Origin: Scolanthus callimorphus | Taxonomy: Eukaryota > Cnidaria > Anthozoa > Actiniaria > Edwardsiidae | Assembly (NCBI GenBank): GCA_033964015.1 | Contig: JAWWUD010000106.1 | Coordinates: 122,501-186,500 of the forward strand | Direction: 5' to 3' | Length of the DNA: 64,000 bases | Shown here: one piece after another, positions 62,335-64,000 of the stretch | Numbering within the stretch: position 1 is the stretch's first letter | Layout: each line of letters begins with the position of its first letter | Program-made: the position numbers and the translations under genes | Notes under the pieces: generated by a model | Seen by the model: the letters and a program-made list of their open reading frames with translations, nothing else | Told to the model about the DNA's origin: nothing | The model's database searches: none

Positions 62335-62600
62335 TCTGCGAACTGAATTGTTTTTACATTTTCGAATGCCAAACTGCGTTTTCTTTCGTCCATAAACGTT
62401 TTAAGAATGGCGCGGCATGGTTCGTGTGCATTTTATTTGATGGAAAATTTGGTTTTGAAGCCTATAATACTAGTCCTTATAATAGTTCGGAAAACTTCTC
62501 GAAGCCTGCGTGAAATCACCCACATTTGTTCACTCCTTTGATACGGAAGCGTAGTTTCAGTTGGCGTAGAGCTCACAGAATTATGAATATTGCAGTAAAA
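62335..62600. mobile_element. Diverged family-C MITE
   Basis: TAATTCTGCGAACTGAATTG and GCCAAACTGCGTTTTCTTTC at the left and TAGAGCTCACAGAATTATGA at the right resemble the other family-C ends. GTGAAATCACCCACATTTGT matches the interior in inverse. Confidence 0.62.
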
Positions 62601-64000
62601 AACAAAAAAGTCAAATTTAATTGAAGAAATCTCTTTGACAAATGCGCTTTGTTTTGTTGAAGTTTGGTTCTTTCGGTTTACCCTAACGCTGCTGCCCCCC
62701 GAGATTAATTATTCATTTGTGAGATTTGAATGCAAGTCTTAATCACAGAACTCATTGGTAATCTTTCGAAACTATCTATGCATTGTTTTTTTGAATTGGT
62801 CTGCAATGGCGAAAAACCACAGAACAGTTATAGAAATATAGAATGGAGGCAATGATCAGTAAAGAGACGTGTTTTTTATAAATATATATATCTTGGTATT
62901 TATCCTCTCTGGCGCGTGGGGGACTTGATGTAGAGAAGTGAGCAAAACCAGCTGCCTAAACCATGTTTTTCTAACGCTTTTCTCGAACAAAACCCTGAAA
63001 GCTAAAAGAATGGCTGAATTTCAACTCCAAAAACCGCTACTCTGCTACTTAACGAAACCTGTACAACATACCGAAGGATTCAATCACGTACTTGTGACAT
63101 TATTATTGTTTTTGTTAAAGATAAACCCTCTATTTTCACTGCTTCCCATTGTCTAGTACACTCGACGCCGCGACTTTAATTGGGCTCTTAAAACCTTTTG
63201 TACTTTTAAGGAGTTTTTCAATAACTAAAAGTACTAGCAATTCAAACGTTTTGTCCTTTTTTATGAACATTGTAGGCTCTTTAAGTTTAGAATGATACAT
63301 CGTTACTGAATAACTAGTTCTAGCGCATACAAGAAGATATTCTGCTAACTTGGATGGAAAGATTAATGGACTGGATACCCTTAGTGGGGTTTAATTGGCC
63401 CATTATCACAAGTGCTCTTTGGCAAACTTTTGTAACTTGCTGTGATAAATAGGCCAAATCATTCAGGACTAAATAATGACTAATGATATTCATCACTCGT
63501 ACATACCTCCATGGGCGCCAAAGTAAATTGTGTAAAGGATAATTAGCTTGCTTAACACACCGCTGTACCAACGGTAACATTGAGCTCCTCCCTCTTTGGT
63601 AAAAGCCAAGTGGCGCACTATGCGTTAGGATTTAAGGTTATTGTCGGTTAGGAATCCTTCAAAGCCAAGCCCTGCCCTTAGACTTAGAAGCTGGCGACAA
63701 GGCTCAGCCCTTATTGTACCGGTAAGCACGACCTTTGCCTATCCTCTCTTCTCTTCTTGTCTTTTCTCTTATACTAGGTCTCCTTAGTTATTTCACGGAA
63801 GTATAAGAGCTGAATAGAAATCAACCGTGAATTTTACTTCTACCAAAAGTCCTCTGACTAATTCAAGTCAAGTTTTGCCTTGTGTTCAGGTTCTTGTTCT
63901 TGTTCTTTCCATGTTCTTGTTATCTTGGGATAAAAACGCTATGATTCTTAACTAATTTTCATAGGGTTGAAGGGGCTTTTAGTAGCCTAAAGGAGATGGC
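62601..64000. other. No gene recognised at the right end
   Basis: A GTAAGCACG donor-like site on the plus strand at about 63721 follows CTCAGCCCTTATTGTACCG and could end a noncoding first exon of a gene to the right. This is unsupported otherwise. The rest is A/T-rich without recognisable features. Confidence 0.3.

Overview
Eukaryotic (animal) nuclear DNA, most likely from an anthozoan cnidarian such as a coral or anemone. The reasons are spliced genes with GT-AG introns and conserved phases, vertebrate-like versions of PREP, TNIP1/ABIN1, JNK and GATM, one secreted protein that resembles the Cry-like/jellyfish-toxin class, and a very high load of short inverted-repeat elements (MITEs), SINEs and LINE remnants. 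The species is inferred only. No rRNA, functional tRNA, operon or CRISPR array was seen.

Layout. 1-4.1 kb: a decayed LINE and a long CAA/CAG microsatellite. 4.5-16.5 kb (minus): a prolyl endopeptidase (PREP) gene, first 15 exons only; it leaves the window at the left about six codons before the expected catalytic serine. 16.5-22.7 kb: intergenic, mostly MITEs. 22.8-34.2 kb (minus): a complete 12-coding-exon TNIP1/ABIN-like gene (780 aa) with AHD1, two consecutive UBAN-like motifs and a C-terminal CCHC zinc finger. 35-43.4 kb: no complete gene; large palindromes, a Penelope-like remnant and nested TIR elements. 43.4 kb (plus): an orphan last exon of glycine amidinotransferase (GATM), followed by a tRNA-derived SINE. 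47.6-51.3 kb (plus): a four-exon secreted Cry-like/jellyfish-toxin-like protein. 53.5-54.4 kb: a 128-bp satellite carrying palindromic CRE/ATF sites. 55.1-57.3 kb (minus): three consecutive kinase-domain exons of JNK without the rest of the gene. 57.3-64 kb: repeats and unassigned DNA.

How parts relate. TNIP1/ABIN proteins restrain ubiquitin-dependent NF-kB signalling and JNK is the stress MAP kinase, so two innate-immune signalling genes lie near a secreted effector-like gene; functional linkage is not shown. The most striking structural theme is short tandem duplication at exon edges: PREP exon 14 acceptor (3 copies), PREP exon 15 donor end (decayed copy), the TNIP1 zinc-finger exon end plus stop codon (5 copies), and the 5' part of exon 3 of the secreted protein (decayed copies). 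PREP exons 7 and 8 each lack one base for a continuous frame, which suggests either assembly error or gene decay.
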